DNA from: Verrucolacustris abundans
GTDB lineage: Bacteria > Verrucomicrobiota > Verrucomicrobiia > Methylacidiphilales > Verrucolacustridaceae
Direction of reading: 5' to 3'
DNA: 64,000 nt
Assembly (NCBI GenBank): GCA_965194535.1
Contig: OZ239145.1
Location: 62,001 to 126,000, forward strand
A program made the translations under genes and the position numbers. Under the pieces are notes generated by a model. The model did no database searches. It was given only the letters and a program-made list of their open reading frames with translations, and was not told the origin of the DNA. Numbering within the stretch: the first letter of the stretch is position 1; every line of letters starts with the position of its first letter. This document shows, one piece after another, positions 33,901-41,466 of this stretch.

Positions 33901-36544
33901 AGGACCCGGGAATGGAACACCCGGACAGGGGAATCGGGGGGGATATAAATCTATGGACAGTGCCGGTGGAGGTGGAGGCGGGGCTGGAGAAGTAGGAGGT
34001 AATGCCAGCATTGGTAAGGGCGGAAATGGAGGAAATGGAATTCAGTCTGACATCTCCGGGGTGGCCACTTGGTACGGCGGCGGTGGAGCCGGCGGATCTT
34101 GGAATGGAACCGGCGGCACTGGTGGAATGGGCGGCGGAGGAAACGGAGGAGGTGACAGGCCCGCAACTGCTGGGGCGAATGGGATAGCCAACACGGGCGG
34201 TGGTGGAGGTGGAAACGGATATGCGTCGAGCAGTGATTCAGGAATGGGCGGGTCGGGTATTGTGATCGTGCGATACAAACCCAAGGTCCTCACGTATGGG
34301 CAATCGATTGGAGAGGTGACATTCTCCGGGGCAACAGCCAGCGTGCCGGGAACCTTTGCATTCGCGAATCCGTTGGCAACTCCCGCTGCAGGAAACAACA
34401 GCCTAAGCGTAATCTTCACGCCAACCGATGCCGTCAACTACAACACGACAACGACGAGCGTGAATGTGAAAGTGAACAAAGCCACGCCTTCAATCACATC
34501 AGTTCCAACGACGACGCCGATCAGTTACGGACAGACTTTAGCGTTTTCAACATTGAGCGGGGGAGTTGCCAGTGTTCCGGGGTCGTTTGCCTGGGCTGAT
34601 TCAGCGGCCGCACCGGAAACAGGGACGACCATCCAGAACGTAATCTTTACTCCGGAAGACAGGGCTAATTACAACGAGTTGACGATTCCGCTTAACGTCA
34701 CAGTGAATCAAGCTCTGATCTCATCGGGTTTCTCGCACACGCTTTATCTCGGGGCGGGTGACTCTACCGTGACGGCTTGGGGGTTGAATACCGATGGGCG
34801 GTTGGGCGTGGGCGATATGAACTCTCCCGTCAACTGGGCCAAGGCCGTGCAGGGGATTCCCGTTGGAGTCACGGTGGACGCTTTGTCAGCAGGCGGAACG
34901 CATAGTCTGATTCTGGCGGGCGGAGAGGTGTATGCGGCCGGCTCAGACCGCTTCGGGCAGCTGGGCCAAGGGGCGGTGAACGGAGCGAACAAGACCAGCT
35001 TCACTCCCGTGGCGATACCATCAAGCACTCCCGTGGCTGTAGCGGCCGGAGGTAACCACAGTCTGATCGTCACGGCATCCGGAAAAGTCTTTGCCTGTGG
35101 AGACAATACTTATGGACAGCTGGCTCGATCCAGCACGACGGTGAGCTCGGGCACCTTGGTCGAAGTGAATTTCCCAGGCCTGAGCACCAAGATTGTTTCC
35201 GTGGCTGCGGGAGCGGATCACAACCTAGCGGTGGATGAGGATGGTGGGGTGTGGGTGTGGGGGAGAAATAATTACGGTCAGCTTGGGAAAGGAAATCGCT
35301 CAGTAGCGGAGCGCACTCCTTCAGAACTTAATCTTGGGGATGGGGTATTCGCGGAGTCTGTAGCAGCTGGCTTTAGTCATTCGCTGATTCTAACGACCGA
35401 TGGGGAAGTGCTTGGATTTGGGCGGAACAATTCTGGACAAACTGGACAAGTTGCGACGACAAGCGTTGTTACTGCGCCATCACCGATTTACAAAGGATTG
35501 ATCGAATTGAGCGAGATCCGGTCGATTTCTGCGGGAACAGATAGCTCCTTTGCGATTACCGAATCCGGACAACTTTATAGCTGGGGGTATAATGCGTACG
35601 GTGAACTACTCCTTGGATACGCCAGTCCCGTGAGTTCTCCTGCGGTCTATGGCCCGAAGCCTTCGCCGATTTGCACAAATGTTTTCAATGTGTCGGGAGG
35701 AGGATACAGCAGCTTGGCGGTGGGAGCGCAAGGGGTGATCTTTGGTGGGAGAAACGATGTGGGGCAGGCGGGGAACGGCCCGGATCCTGAGCAGGTGGTG
35801 GGGGATTATTTTTACGAAGCAGGAGATTTGACGCTAGGAAATCTGACGATGGATTTGGCTGGAAACACAGAGACTCTGTACGACCAGGTCTTTGTTGGGA
35901 ATGGAGCGGTGACACTGAATGGAATTCTGAACCTAATGTTTGTGGGAACTTATTCGGGGCCGGTGTACGGCAGTACGCAGACGTTTGACCTGATCTGGGC
36001 AAAGAATGGAATCACGTTAGTTACGGGCTACGAGCTCGCTTTCAATCAAGCTGGATACCTGGTGGAGAGTGCTGTGGTAGATAAAAGCGTAGAAGGGGTA
36101 TCTGGAAAAGTTCTTCAGGCGACCGTTCGGGCTGTCGTAACGGCGGGGGACTTGGCCAAGGCAGTTGATTTGGCAAGACCGAGTCTGGACGGCGTGGAAA
36201 GCGTCAGTTACGGAGGGAGCAGCGGTGTGGGAATCAGAACGCTCTCGGTATCCTCAGGGGTAGAGATGATTTACAGCTATGAACGACCTACAGGTGGGGT
36301 CAGTAGTGGAGCGGAATATTTTGTGGAAGGAACAACCTATCGTGTCGATTACGATTCTTCCCTTAGCGGGTCATGGGTGAGTGCATCGGTTTCTGGGACA
36401 ACGATAACCCCGCTTGGGAATGGAAGAGAGAGAGTCACTTTGCGGATCAGCTCTTCGGGAGGGGCAGGGTTCTTGCGGTTACAGGTGGAGAACCCTCAGG
36501 CAACCGGAATCAATGCGGGTGTGGGCAGCGCGATAACGTATTGA
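27935..36544 (+). CDS. Giant mosaic surface protein (LamG, BspA-LRR, DUF5011, C-type lectin, MBG, Gly-rich, RCC1)
   Basis: A 2869-residue exported protein with signal peptide (about 18-36). Domains visible in order: LamG (42-255), fibronectin-like segment, BspA-type leucine-rich repeats (about 359-649; repeats such as VGDFAFAGCNTMTSVTLP), a cadherin-like region, a DUF5011 Ig-like domain (1252-1332), calcium-binding TSP3 repeats (DTDGDGLTDAQE, 1334-1405), Ig (1409-1495), a C-type lectin domain (1612-1749; WIGGSDEG, NWNAGEPND), MBG repeats (1762-2260) interrupted by a glycine-rich domain (1867-2117), RCC1 repeats (2260-2619) and an uncharacterised beta-rich end. No PEP-CTERM, LPXTG or T9SS sorting signal is obvious. 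It is likely an adhesin or carbohydrate-binding surface protein cotranscribed with the FecR gene. Confidence 0.9.
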   Translation: MFMREFLSCRRLDHWPRFAVATALMLFACSPASLMAISLPGVSWSSVYEFTSGSYLDESGNANTLSAITGSPSFAVGRNGASSSAIQGSAGTILGRTSPLVSFNPSSNQLTLSAWIKSTSSGNELIATMGRSPSSIEGEWLWGISNGRLYFWDYQGGGHGFPATFTSTTTINNGQWRHVAFVRNGLTGTFYVDGIPAGSMTAAKNISYTNSDMMIGGDYRDKTLSSYWTGQLDDVSVSSGALTAAQILLLAADASVPGVETGPTNSISGLTQTSVKLMGGITNLGGTTVTNAGFYLNTNSPATNGVKYSAPGTSFGLGSFSNTITGLTPGTSYYYRAFAANSVGTGYGANEYSFTTHPLSPFTYTTSSGEVTITGYTGTGGNVEIPATIGGVAVTTIGDHAFERNSSLSAVIIPNGVTTVGDFAFAGCNTMTSVTLPASLASIGNYAFQGCGNLGSVLIPDGVTSLGANAFESCSGLTSITLSNTLRNIGSGAFFFCTNLASITIPDSVLEIGENAFWNCHKLKSATIGNGVTALPRNAFSECLDLTSVSLGANVKTLGDYAFNNCAKLMSITFPAGLESIGTSAFALCADLTTITLPESVGAIGVRAFKQCSKLTTVNFEENMSPTFGAEAFSGIASGAVGYYPATASAAWQGVTIAGLTLTPFGQVNRAPVITGQSTTYDALAEFVAGPTQQSANSRWQYLGGNVSALALLGNWKTTGNEIIQNQSQWDGNSGYLSNYPFVQRVNSASGPTSANTLVIHPSNLEEANRAVAIGWKNTSGQTVAANFNVNLRLPYGSANGIDYKLQRGLAGSSRYLSIRSGSLQAGGSVALASDSLLEMQAGEMLYLIVDSKNNFDYDHTEVSAFTVTVAGGANLDSISQGVASASNSGTAVTVLTEGSSDADSDALKGVAVTGVDTSHGDWEYTVDGGNIWNSLNGVSLNTARLLKSDAQHRVRFVPNANFSGNAEIQYQAWDQTSGEDGALADLTAVGGGAWVLVAYGANASLGGFLTAPSGSFSSSARIGSAVMPGSLDILKNSMELAMTWTASGGSFPSGGIGSYAHGIAFALPNAAGMSFDGSASTPLIYNNGANPLNSSFAVGSSNPDQSLVNVRTLVGSPGMPSQMYLRNKTFGAGYGSVYGVVMNNGSNAQLDYNQMPDSQTFKAVYLDHGTGAAQGQGLVMGGSGGASNSYVPSTMALWARLDPLQVLALNGGNPVSTSGNYLLDGISTSYVDVIDFDASGAFSAETATGTIHVLDTSVPVITLIGANPLEIYKGATFSDPGATVTDNVDATGTIMGSGTVNTATVGNYTLNYNATDVAGNQAVQVTRTVNVVLDPTIDTDGDGLTDAQEIALGSNPNIVDTDGDTLLDGAEVALGTNPTNPDTDGDKVPDGVEATNGTSPLNPASNPLPAITTQLLGGTKNQGDSWTFTVNATDPTATFIVYQWKKNGVNLGGGTFNNFLTISSLQLSDAGNYEVIVSNPLGSTTSSVVTLVVNPRLVVPATITLSPAAGSYTLLQGAVPLDDSLTVSGDETFSGATIQIETGFAVGDMLNLTQSIGGITGIYDGTKGILTLSGSGSASEYQSALRAVTFSTASASTVARGFKVTLGSAISFGGHYYEYVPGSYSWAEARTLALSKTFNGLSGYLANLTSADENSFVKTKIGTDVWIGGSDEGTEGVWKWMDGPEAGITFWNGLSTGSAPSGKYANWNAGEPNDAGNEDYAQFYVATAKWNDLPSGSRLGFLVEYGTDTPVIQTFSGTRIFSVTKATPSITAVPTAAPIAYGQTLGSSTLSGGSGSVAGSFAFANPSATPAAGTSSLNVIFTPTDNARYETVTTSVSVTVNKATPTITALPGFMSATGGTKSGSGDFIIHTFTNVGNSTFKPTGSGTVEILVVAGGGGAGYDGGGGGGAGGVITNTVSVTAGTDYTVVVGGGGAAAIGPTWEANGYPGSNSQFGSITAIGGAGGYNGHAGITAITTGGSGGGEGFNGGGPGNGTPGQGNRGGYKSMDSAGGGGGGAGEVGGNASIGKGGNGGNGIQSDISGVATWYGGGGAGGSWNGTGGTGGMGGGGNGGGDRPATAGANGIANTGGGGGGNGYASSSDSGMGGSGIVIVRYKPKVLTYGQSIGEVTFSGATASVPGTFAFANPLATPAAGNNSLSVIFTPTDAVNYNTTTTSVNVKVNKATPSITSVPTTTPISYGQTLAFSTLSGGVASVPGSFAWADSAAAPETGTTIQNVIFTPEDRANYNELTIPLNVTVNQALISSGFSHTLYLGAGDSTVTAWGLNTDGRLGVGDMNSPVNWAKAVQGIPVGVTVDALSAGGTHSLILAGGEVYAAGSDRFGQLGQGAVNGANKTSFTPVAIPSSTPVAVAAGGNHSLIVTASGKVFACGDNTYGQLARSSTTVSSGTLVEVNFPGLSTKIVSVAAGADHNLAVDEDGGVWVWGRNNYGQLGKGNRSVAERTPSELNLGDGVFAESVAAGFSHSLILTTDGEVLGFGRNNSGQTGQVATTSVVTAPSPIYKGLIELSEIRSISAGTDSSFAITESGQLYSWGYNAYGELLLGYASPVSSPAVYGPKPSPICTNVFNVSGGGYSSLAVGAQGVIFGGRNDVGQAGNGPDPEQVVGDYFYEAGDLTLGNLTMDLAGNTETLYDQVFVGNGAVTLNGILNLMFVGTYSGPVYGSTQTFDLIWAKNGITLVTGYELAFNQAGYLVESAVVDKSVEGVSGKVLQATVRAVVTAGDLAKAVDLARPSLDGVESVSYGGSSGVGIRTLSVSSGVEMIYSYERPTGGVSSGAEYFVEGTTYRVDYDSSLSGSWVSASVSGTTITPLGNGRERVTLRISSSGGAGFLRLQVENPQATGINAGVGSAITY

Positions 36545-36565
36545 TGAGGAGGTTGGTCGATAAAA

Positions 36566-36642
36566 TGTAGGGCGCCCAGTCGTGGGCGCCTGGGTTGAGA
36601 ATCTGGAAGGGAAGATTAGGCGGGCAAGATGCCCGCCCTACA
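36566..36642. repeat. REP-like palindromic element, copy A
   Basis: The 77-bp element has perfect 9-bp terminal inverted repeats (TGTAGGGCG/CGCCCTACA) and two internal hairpins, GGCGCCCA...TGGGCGCC and GGCGGGC-AAGA-GCCCGCC-like. Copy B at 37785-37862 keeps the ends and both hairpins, while the spacer between them differs. Confidence 0.8.
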
Positions 36643-36669
36643 TAGGGCAGGCGGCCCTCCCGAGGAAAA

Positions 36670-37302
36670 TTACTCTTTCGACTTGGTGGTATTTTCCGAG
36701 GTGTCGTTCCTGAGCTGTTTGTAGTCGGCCTTCATATCCTCAAGCGCTTGAGTGACTTCATCGGCCGATTTTTTGGCGGCTGCAGTCACCTTGTCAGCGG
36801 CTTGAATCGAGGCGGCGTTGAGTTCGGTGGTGAAGTAGGTTTGAACCTCCTGCAGTTTGTCGACGGCTTTCGTCAGCTTGGCGCCGATCGTACGGACTTT
36901 TTTGTCCAGATCGGTGTACTTTTTCTTGGCTTTGTCCATGCGGGCTTGGCTGATGCTCTTGAGGTCACCCTGCATTTTGGCCAAATCTTTTTCCCAGTCG
37001 GCGAAGCGGGTGTCGGCGACGGAGCGGAAGTGATCGATTCGATCCGCCAGGGTGGCTTGGACATCTTTGTAGTCTTTGAGCTGGTCGGTGAAGTCCTCGA
37101 ATGCATCGCGTGGCTTGTCTGCTTCGGTGGCGATTCGGTTGAGCTGCTCGACCGCTTCCTTGAGCTCCTTGGCCGTCTTGTCGATCAGGGCTTCGATTTT
37201 TTCGAGGTTGGTAGTCATCTCTCGGGCTTTTTCGGCTGTTTCCTGGGCTTGGAGGGGGAGGGTAAGGAGGGGGATGAGGCAGAGGATGGGGATAAATTTC
37301 AT
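36670..37302 (-). CDS. DUF2959-like secreted coiled-coil protein
   Basis: A 210-residue protein with signal peptide (FIPILCLIPLLTLPLQA) and an almost wholly helical, heptad-rich mature part. DAFEDFTDQLKDYKD, ADRIDHFRSVADTRFADWEKDL, KKYTDLDKKVRTI and VQTYFTTELNAASI follow the DUF2959 pattern. Function is unknown; periplasmic. The upstream 190 bases to tRNA-Pro hold no gene I can support. Confidence 0.78.
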   Translation of the reverse strand: MKFIPILCLIPLLTLPLQAQETAEKAREMTTNLEKIEALIDKTAKELKEAVEQLNRIATEADKPRDAFEDFTDQLKDYKDVQATLADRIDHFRSVADTRFADWEKDLAKMQGDLKSISQARMDKAKKKYTDLDKKVRTIGAKLTKAVDKLQEVQTYFTTELNAASIQAADKVTAAAKKSADEVTQALEDMKADYKQLRNDTSENTTKSKE

Positions 37303-37492
37303 GGGGAATAGCTATATGGACTGGAAGGAGAAGGGGAAGGGATTTTTATGGGGAGGAGGGGGGCAGGGAGCAGGTGGAAGGATAGCGGTAAGTAGTGGGG
37401 CCGAGGGGGCTTCATTCTACCTCCCGCCTTTCACTTGCCCCTGCTTTTGTCTTTAGGCAGAGCCGTTTTTGGCTTACTATTTTCACCTCATT

Positions 37493-37566
37493 CGGGCCGT
37501 AGCGCAGTCTGGTAGCGCGCTTCCTTGGGGTGGAAGAGGTCCCGGGTTCAAATCCCGGCGGCCCGA
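37493..37566 (+). tRNA. tRNA-Pro (GGG anticodon)
   Basis: The 74-nt sequence pairs acceptor CGGGCCG with CGGCCCG, anticodon stem CTTCC/GGAAG around TTGGGGT (anticodon GGG), and T-arm CCGGG-TTCAAAT-CCCGG. CCA is not encoded. Directly downstream is AATTTTC-GAAG-GAAAATT, a 7-bp hairpin that may end the transcript. Confidence 0.95.
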
Positions 37567-37695
37567 TAATTTTCGAAGGAAAATTGAAGGGCCCCAATCT
37601 CATCCAGCCGGAGGCGAAAAAGGATTGGGCCAGGGGTGGGTGTTCGGGGGCCAATATCCCGGCGGCCCGATAATTTTCTGAAGGAAAATTGAGGG
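37550..37695 (+). repeat. Direct repeat of the tRNA-Pro 3' end (att-like)
   Basis: About 42 bp covering the 3' end of tRNA-Pro and its trailing hairpin (37550-37591) recur at 37654-37695 with a few changes; the second copy has one extra base in the hairpin loop. The two are about 100 bp apart. Such partial tRNA copies are typical of integration sites, but the short interval has no gene, so a local duplication or a scar after excision are alternatives. Confidence 0.7.
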
Positions 37696-37727
37696 GTGCC
37701 TGGGCAGGATTCTAAGTTTATAGGTAG

Positions 37728-37749
37728 GGTCCGTTATTCCTAACGGACC
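37728..37749. other. Perfect 9-bp hairpin
   Basis: GGTCCGTTA-TTCC-TAACGGACC forms a perfect stem with a four-base loop in the gap between the tRNA repeat and the REP-like element. There is no flanking T-run of note. The rest of 37567-37880 holds only the repeats described here. Confidence 0.5.
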
Positions 37750-37784
37750 TTGCTGAGTTAATGAACGATGGACATAGATACAAA

Positions 37785-37862
37785 TGTAGGGCGCCCATTC
37801 GTGGGCGCCAGGAACGAAAAGCCTGAAGGCTGAGACCCGGCGGGCAAGATGCCCGCCCTACA
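37785..37862. repeat. REP-like palindromic element, copy B
   Basis: This 78-bp copy has the same ends (TGTAGGGCG/CGCCCTACA) and the same two hairpins as the element at 36566-36642, in the same orientation. It lies just downstream of rnr. Confidence 0.8.
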
Positions 37863-37880
37863 AAGGCCAAAGGAGAAATG

Positions 37881-40001
37881 TTAGGCGGGTCTGAAATCAA
37901 CCTGCCGTTTTTGGAGGTCGATCTTCAGGACGGCGACGCGCAGGCGGGTGCCGGCCTTGTAAATTTTTCCTGAGCGGCGACCCCGAAGGGAGCGTTGGGC
38001 GGCGTTGAAGGAGAAGAAGTCGTTCTGAATCGATGAGACATGGATCAGGCCCGAAAGGAGAAAGTCGGGTAGCTCGACAAACATTCCAAAGTTGGTGACC
38101 TCGGTGACGATGGCCTCGAAAGTCTGGCTGGGGTTGGGGCCCGACTGCATTTCGAAATATTCGAGAAGTTTTAATTTTTTCGATTCCTGCTCTGCTTCGG
38201 CTGCAGTGCGTTCCGTGCGGGAGAGATGTTGAGCGAGGGTATCGAGGGCAGCTCCCTCAACGCGGGGGGCACCTTTGGAGTGGGCGAGAGCACGGTGGAC
38301 GAGGAGATCGGCATAACGGCGGATGGGGGAGGTAAAGTGGGTGTAGTGGGATTTGGCTAAACCGAAATGTCCGAGACTTTTTGGGGAGTAGACGGCCCGT
38401 TTCAGGGAGCGAAGAAGACCGATCTTGAGGGCGTAGCCATCCGGACGACCTGGAAGAAGTTTTAGAATTTTCTGAATTTCGCCCCGCTGGGTCAGGTCGC
38501 CTGCTTTGATTCCGTGGGCGATGAGAAGTTCGCGATATTCGACCAAGCGGGATTCGTCAGGAGTTTCGTGAATCCGGTAAAGAGCAGGACGTTTTTCGTG
38601 ATTGAGGTGGCGGGCGACGGATTCGTTGGCGAGGAGCATGAACTCCTCGATCAGCTGGTGGGACTCGTCGGAAGACTCTTTCTCAATCCGGTTGGGTCGG
38701 CCTTGGGGATCGAGGAGAATGCGCAGTTCGGGAAAATCCAGGTCGAGAGAGCCTTGAGCAAAGCGTTGCCGACGAAGAGCTGAGGCGAAGTGCCAGGCGC
38801 GTTGAAGAAAGCGGTCGAGATCGTCCTGGGCGGGACGACGGAGGCGAAGAAGAGCTTCGGCGTAGGTCAAACGATGGCGGGAGTAGATGACCGAGCGGGT
38901 AAAACGGGTGGCACCGGGTTTGCCTTCGGGATTGAGGCGAATGAAGGCGGAGTAGGTGAGGCGCTGTTCATTGGGGCGGAGGGAGCAGAGGCCGTCCGAA
39001 AGGCGGGGCGGTAGCATGGGGATGACGCCGTTGACGAGATAGACGCTGTTGGCGCGTTTGCGGGCTTCGTGATCTAGTTCGGATCCGGGTTTGACGTAGT
39101 GGGACACGTCGGCGATGTGGACACCGACCTCCACGTGGCCGTTGGGGAGTTCGCGGAGGGAGATGGCGTCGTCGAAATCGCGGGCGGTGTCTGGGTCGAT
39201 GGTGATGATGAAGTCGCCGCGGAGATCTTCCCGTCCGGCAGGGCGGTCGGGGAGTTCGACGGGGGGAAACGATTCGGCTTCGGCGAGAGCTTCGGGGGGG
39301 AAAGCGGCTGGGAGATTAAATTTCCGAATGATGGAGAGGATGTCGACGCCTGGATCGGTGGCGCGGCCGAGGCGTTCTACGAGGAGGCCTTCGGGGTTGG
39401 TTCCGCGATCTTTCCAGTCGATCAGTTTTGCAACGACCTTGTCGCCGGGTTCGGCCATGGGGGAGCCTTCTGTGCCGGGGGCGGGGATGTAGAGGTTGTG
39501 GAGAAGGCGGGGTTCGTCGGGGATGACGATGTAGAAGCGGGCTGTTTTTTGGAGAGTGCCGACGATCATGGCGACGCGGCGTTCGAGGATGCGGTGGACA
39601 CGGCCGCGGGAGCGTTCCGGTTGAGAAGGACGGCGGCCACGGGGGGCAGGTCCGGCCCCGCGATCGATACGGGCTACGACGAGGTCGCCGTGAAGGGCCG
39701 TGCCGGTGTCTTCGGCGGCGATGTGAAGGTCTGGGGATCCGTCGGGGGGAATGACGAAGGCAAAGCCTTTGGCGTGGAATTGGATGGTGCCTGTGACGAG
39801 GTCGGCATCGCGGGCGGCGATGTAGTGGGTATGTCGGACGCGGGCGATGCGGCCCTCTTTTTCGAGGGAGTGGAGGGTTCGGGTAACGGCGGCGATGGGA
39901 ACACGGAGACGTTTCGAGATAGTGGGAGGATCCAAGGGGGTAGCCTTTTTGCCTTGGAGCAGGTGAAGGATGCGATCGGGCAACTGGCTGGCAGTAGGCA
40001 T
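37881..40001 (-). CDS. rnr: Ribonuclease R (RNB/S1 exoribonuclease)
   Basis: This 706-residue enzyme degrades structured RNA 3' to 5'. An N-terminal winged helix (about 10-65) is followed by cold-shock domains, the RNB catalytic domain with IDPDTARDFDDAISL (metal-binding aspartates), SHYTHFTSPIRRYADL, and a C-terminal S1 domain (EAIVTEVTNFGMFVEL). The basic tail common in E. coli RNase R is absent. It is divergent from glgA, with 31 bp between starts. Confidence 0.95.
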   Translation of the reverse strand: MPTASQLPDRILHLLQGKKATPLDPPTISKRLRVPIAAVTRTLHSLEKEGRIARVRHTHYIAARDADLVTGTIQFHAKGFAFVIPPDGSPDLHIAAEDTGTALHGDLVVARIDRGAGPAPRGRRPSQPERSRGRVHRILERRVAMIVGTLQKTARFYIVIPDEPRLLHNLYIPAPGTEGSPMAEPGDKVVAKLIDWKDRGTNPEGLLVERLGRATDPGVDILSIIRKFNLPAAFPPEALAEAESFPPVELPDRPAGREDLRGDFIITIDPDTARDFDDAISLRELPNGHVEVGVHIADVSHYVKPGSELDHEARKRANSVYLVNGVIPMLPPRLSDGLCSLRPNEQRLTYSAFIRLNPEGKPGATRFTRSVIYSRHRLTYAEALLRLRRPAQDDLDRFLQRAWHFASALRRQRFAQGSLDLDFPELRILLDPQGRPNRIEKESSDESHQLIEEFMLLANESVARHLNHEKRPALYRIHETPDESRLVEYRELLIAHGIKAGDLTQRGEIQKILKLLPGRPDGYALKIGLLRSLKRAVYSPKSLGHFGLAKSHYTHFTSPIRRYADLLVHRALAHSKGAPRVEGAALDTLAQHLSRTERTAAEAEQESKKLKLLEYFEMQSGPNPSQTFEAIVTEVTNFGMFVELPDFLLSGLIHVSSIQNDFFSFNAAQRSLRGRRSGKIYKAGTRLRVAVLKIDLQKRQVDFRPA

Positions 40002-40032
40002 GGGTTTCAGGTCATAATGATACCCAGATTTG

Positions 40033-41466
40033 ATGAATATACTATTCGTAGCAACGGAGCTGGCACCCCACGCGAAGGTGGGGGGGTTGGCCGATGTGAT
40101 GGCGGCATTGCCTCAGGCGCTGGCGAAGGCGGGTCATGGGGTGAGTTTGGTGGTGCCGTTGCATCGGGGCTTAAGGAGATCGGGGGAGTTTCGGCGGACG
40201 GAAAGGGAGATCGAGGTTCCTGGGGTGGAGGGGGTGAAAAGCGCGAGGGTTTGGGAGGGAGAGAGGGGAGGAGTGGCGTTGTTTGGGTTGGAGAGGGATG
40301 AGTTTTTTGATCGGGAGGGTGTGTATGGGGAGGGTGGGGTGGATTATCCGGATAGTTTGGTGCGGTTTCAGTTCTTAGCTCGTGGGGCGGTGGAGTTGGC
40401 GAGGTATGTGGAACCGACACCGGATGTGATTCAGGTTAATGACTGGCATGTGGGGTTGGTGCCGGCGTATGTGAAGGCTTTGGGGTTGCCGATTCGAACG
40501 GTGTGTACGGTTCACAATCTAGGATATCAGGGTGAATTTTCGCATACGGATTTTGAAAAGTTGGGACTTCCCGAAGGTGTGTTTCGGCCAGAGGGGTTGG
40601 AGTTTTATGGGAAGATGAATTTTCTGAAAGGGGCCATTGCAATGGCAGATGCGGTGACGACGGTGAGTCCGAGTTACGCGCAGGAGATTCAGGGTAAGGA
40701 GCGGGGGCATGGGCTGCATGAGGTGTTACGGGCGCGGGCCAAGCAGTTGACGGGAATTTTGAACGGGATCGACATGGTGGAGTGGAATCCTGCAAAGGAC
40801 GGGGCCTTAAAAAATAATTTCAAGGTGGGATCGATGGCCGGGCGGGTGGAGTGTCGGGCGGCTTTGGAGAAGGAGATGGGGTTGGAACCTGCAAATGGGA
40901 AACCGATATTTGGGATGGTCACGCGGATCACGAGGGACAAGGGGGTGGATCTGGCGTGGGGGCAGGTGGAGAAGTTGGTGGGGAGGGGTGGACGGCTTGT
41001 GGTTTTGGGGGCGGGAGATCCTGGGTTGGAAGAGGAGGGAAGGAGACTGGCACAGCTGTATCCAAAATGGGTGGCGGTCCGGTTGGGATATGATGAGGGG
41101 TTGGCGCGGCGGATCTTTGCTGGGGCAGATTTTTTCCTGATGCCTTCACGGAGTGAGCCGTGTGGGCTGACCCAGATGTATGCGATGCGGTATGGTTGTA
41201 TTCCTGTGGTGGCAGATGTGGGAGGGTTGAGGGACACGGTGCAGGAGTGGGATAAAAAAACGGGAAAGGGGACAGGATTTCGGTTTTTACCAACGGCGGA
41301 GGGGGTGGCGGCAGGCGTGGATCGAGCCTTGGCGATTTGGGATGAACCCGCAATGATGAATGAGATTCGTCGAAACGGCATGTCTAAGGATTGGGGCTGG
41401 GGGTCGGCTGTGCCGGCCTATGAGAAAGTCTACCAATCCTTAGCGAGCAAACCTGGGAGATTTTAG
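40033..41466 (+). CDS. glgA: Glycogen synthase GlgA
   Basis: This 477-residue GT5 enzyme transfers glucose from ADP-glucose to growing alpha-1,4-glucan. The ADP-glucose-binding KVGGLADV (Lys15) is at the N-terminus, HNLGYQG and TVSPSYA follow, and the C-domain carries SRSEPCGLTQMYAMRYG. The start is ATG at 40033. It is the first gene of a four-gene glucan cluster and abuts the galT-like gene without a gap. No glgC, glgB or glgP is present in the window. Confidence 0.95.
   Translation: MNILFVATELAPHAKVGGLADVMAALPQALAKAGHGVSLVVPLHRGLRRSGEFRRTEREIEVPGVEGVKSARVWEGERGGVALFGLERDEFFDREGVYGEGGVDYPDSLVRFQFLARGAVELARYVEPTPDVIQVNDWHVGLVPAYVKALGLPIRTVCTVHNLGYQGEFSHTDFEKLGLPEGVFRPEGLEFYGKMNFLKGAIAMADAVTTVSPSYAQEIQGKERGHGLHEVLRARAKQLTGILNGIDMVEWNPAKDGALKNNFKVGSMAGRVECRAALEKEMGLEPANGKPIFGMVTRITRDKGVDLAWGQVEKLVGRGGRLVVLGAGDPGLEEEGRRLAQLYPKWVAVRLGYDEGLARRIFAGADFFLMPSRSEPCGLTQMYAMRYGCIPVVADVGGLRDTVQEWDKKTGKGTGFRFLPTAEGVAAGVDRALAIWDEPAMMNEIRRNGMSKDWGWGSAVPAYEKVYQSLASKPGRF

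Noticed and set aside
33600..34260. GGNGGA-rich DNA considered as a structural or satellite element
   Set aside because: It is an in-frame glycine-rich coding region ending in the domain's normal IVIVRYKP motif.
36566..37862. Composite transposon bounded by the two REP-like elements
   Set aside because: No transposase or target-site duplication is visible, and the enclosed genes look chromosomal.
39099..40301. 400-residue plus-strand reading frame opposite rnr
   Set aside because: Gly/Asp/Val-rich composition with no motif; it is a shadow of the strongly supported RNase R gene.
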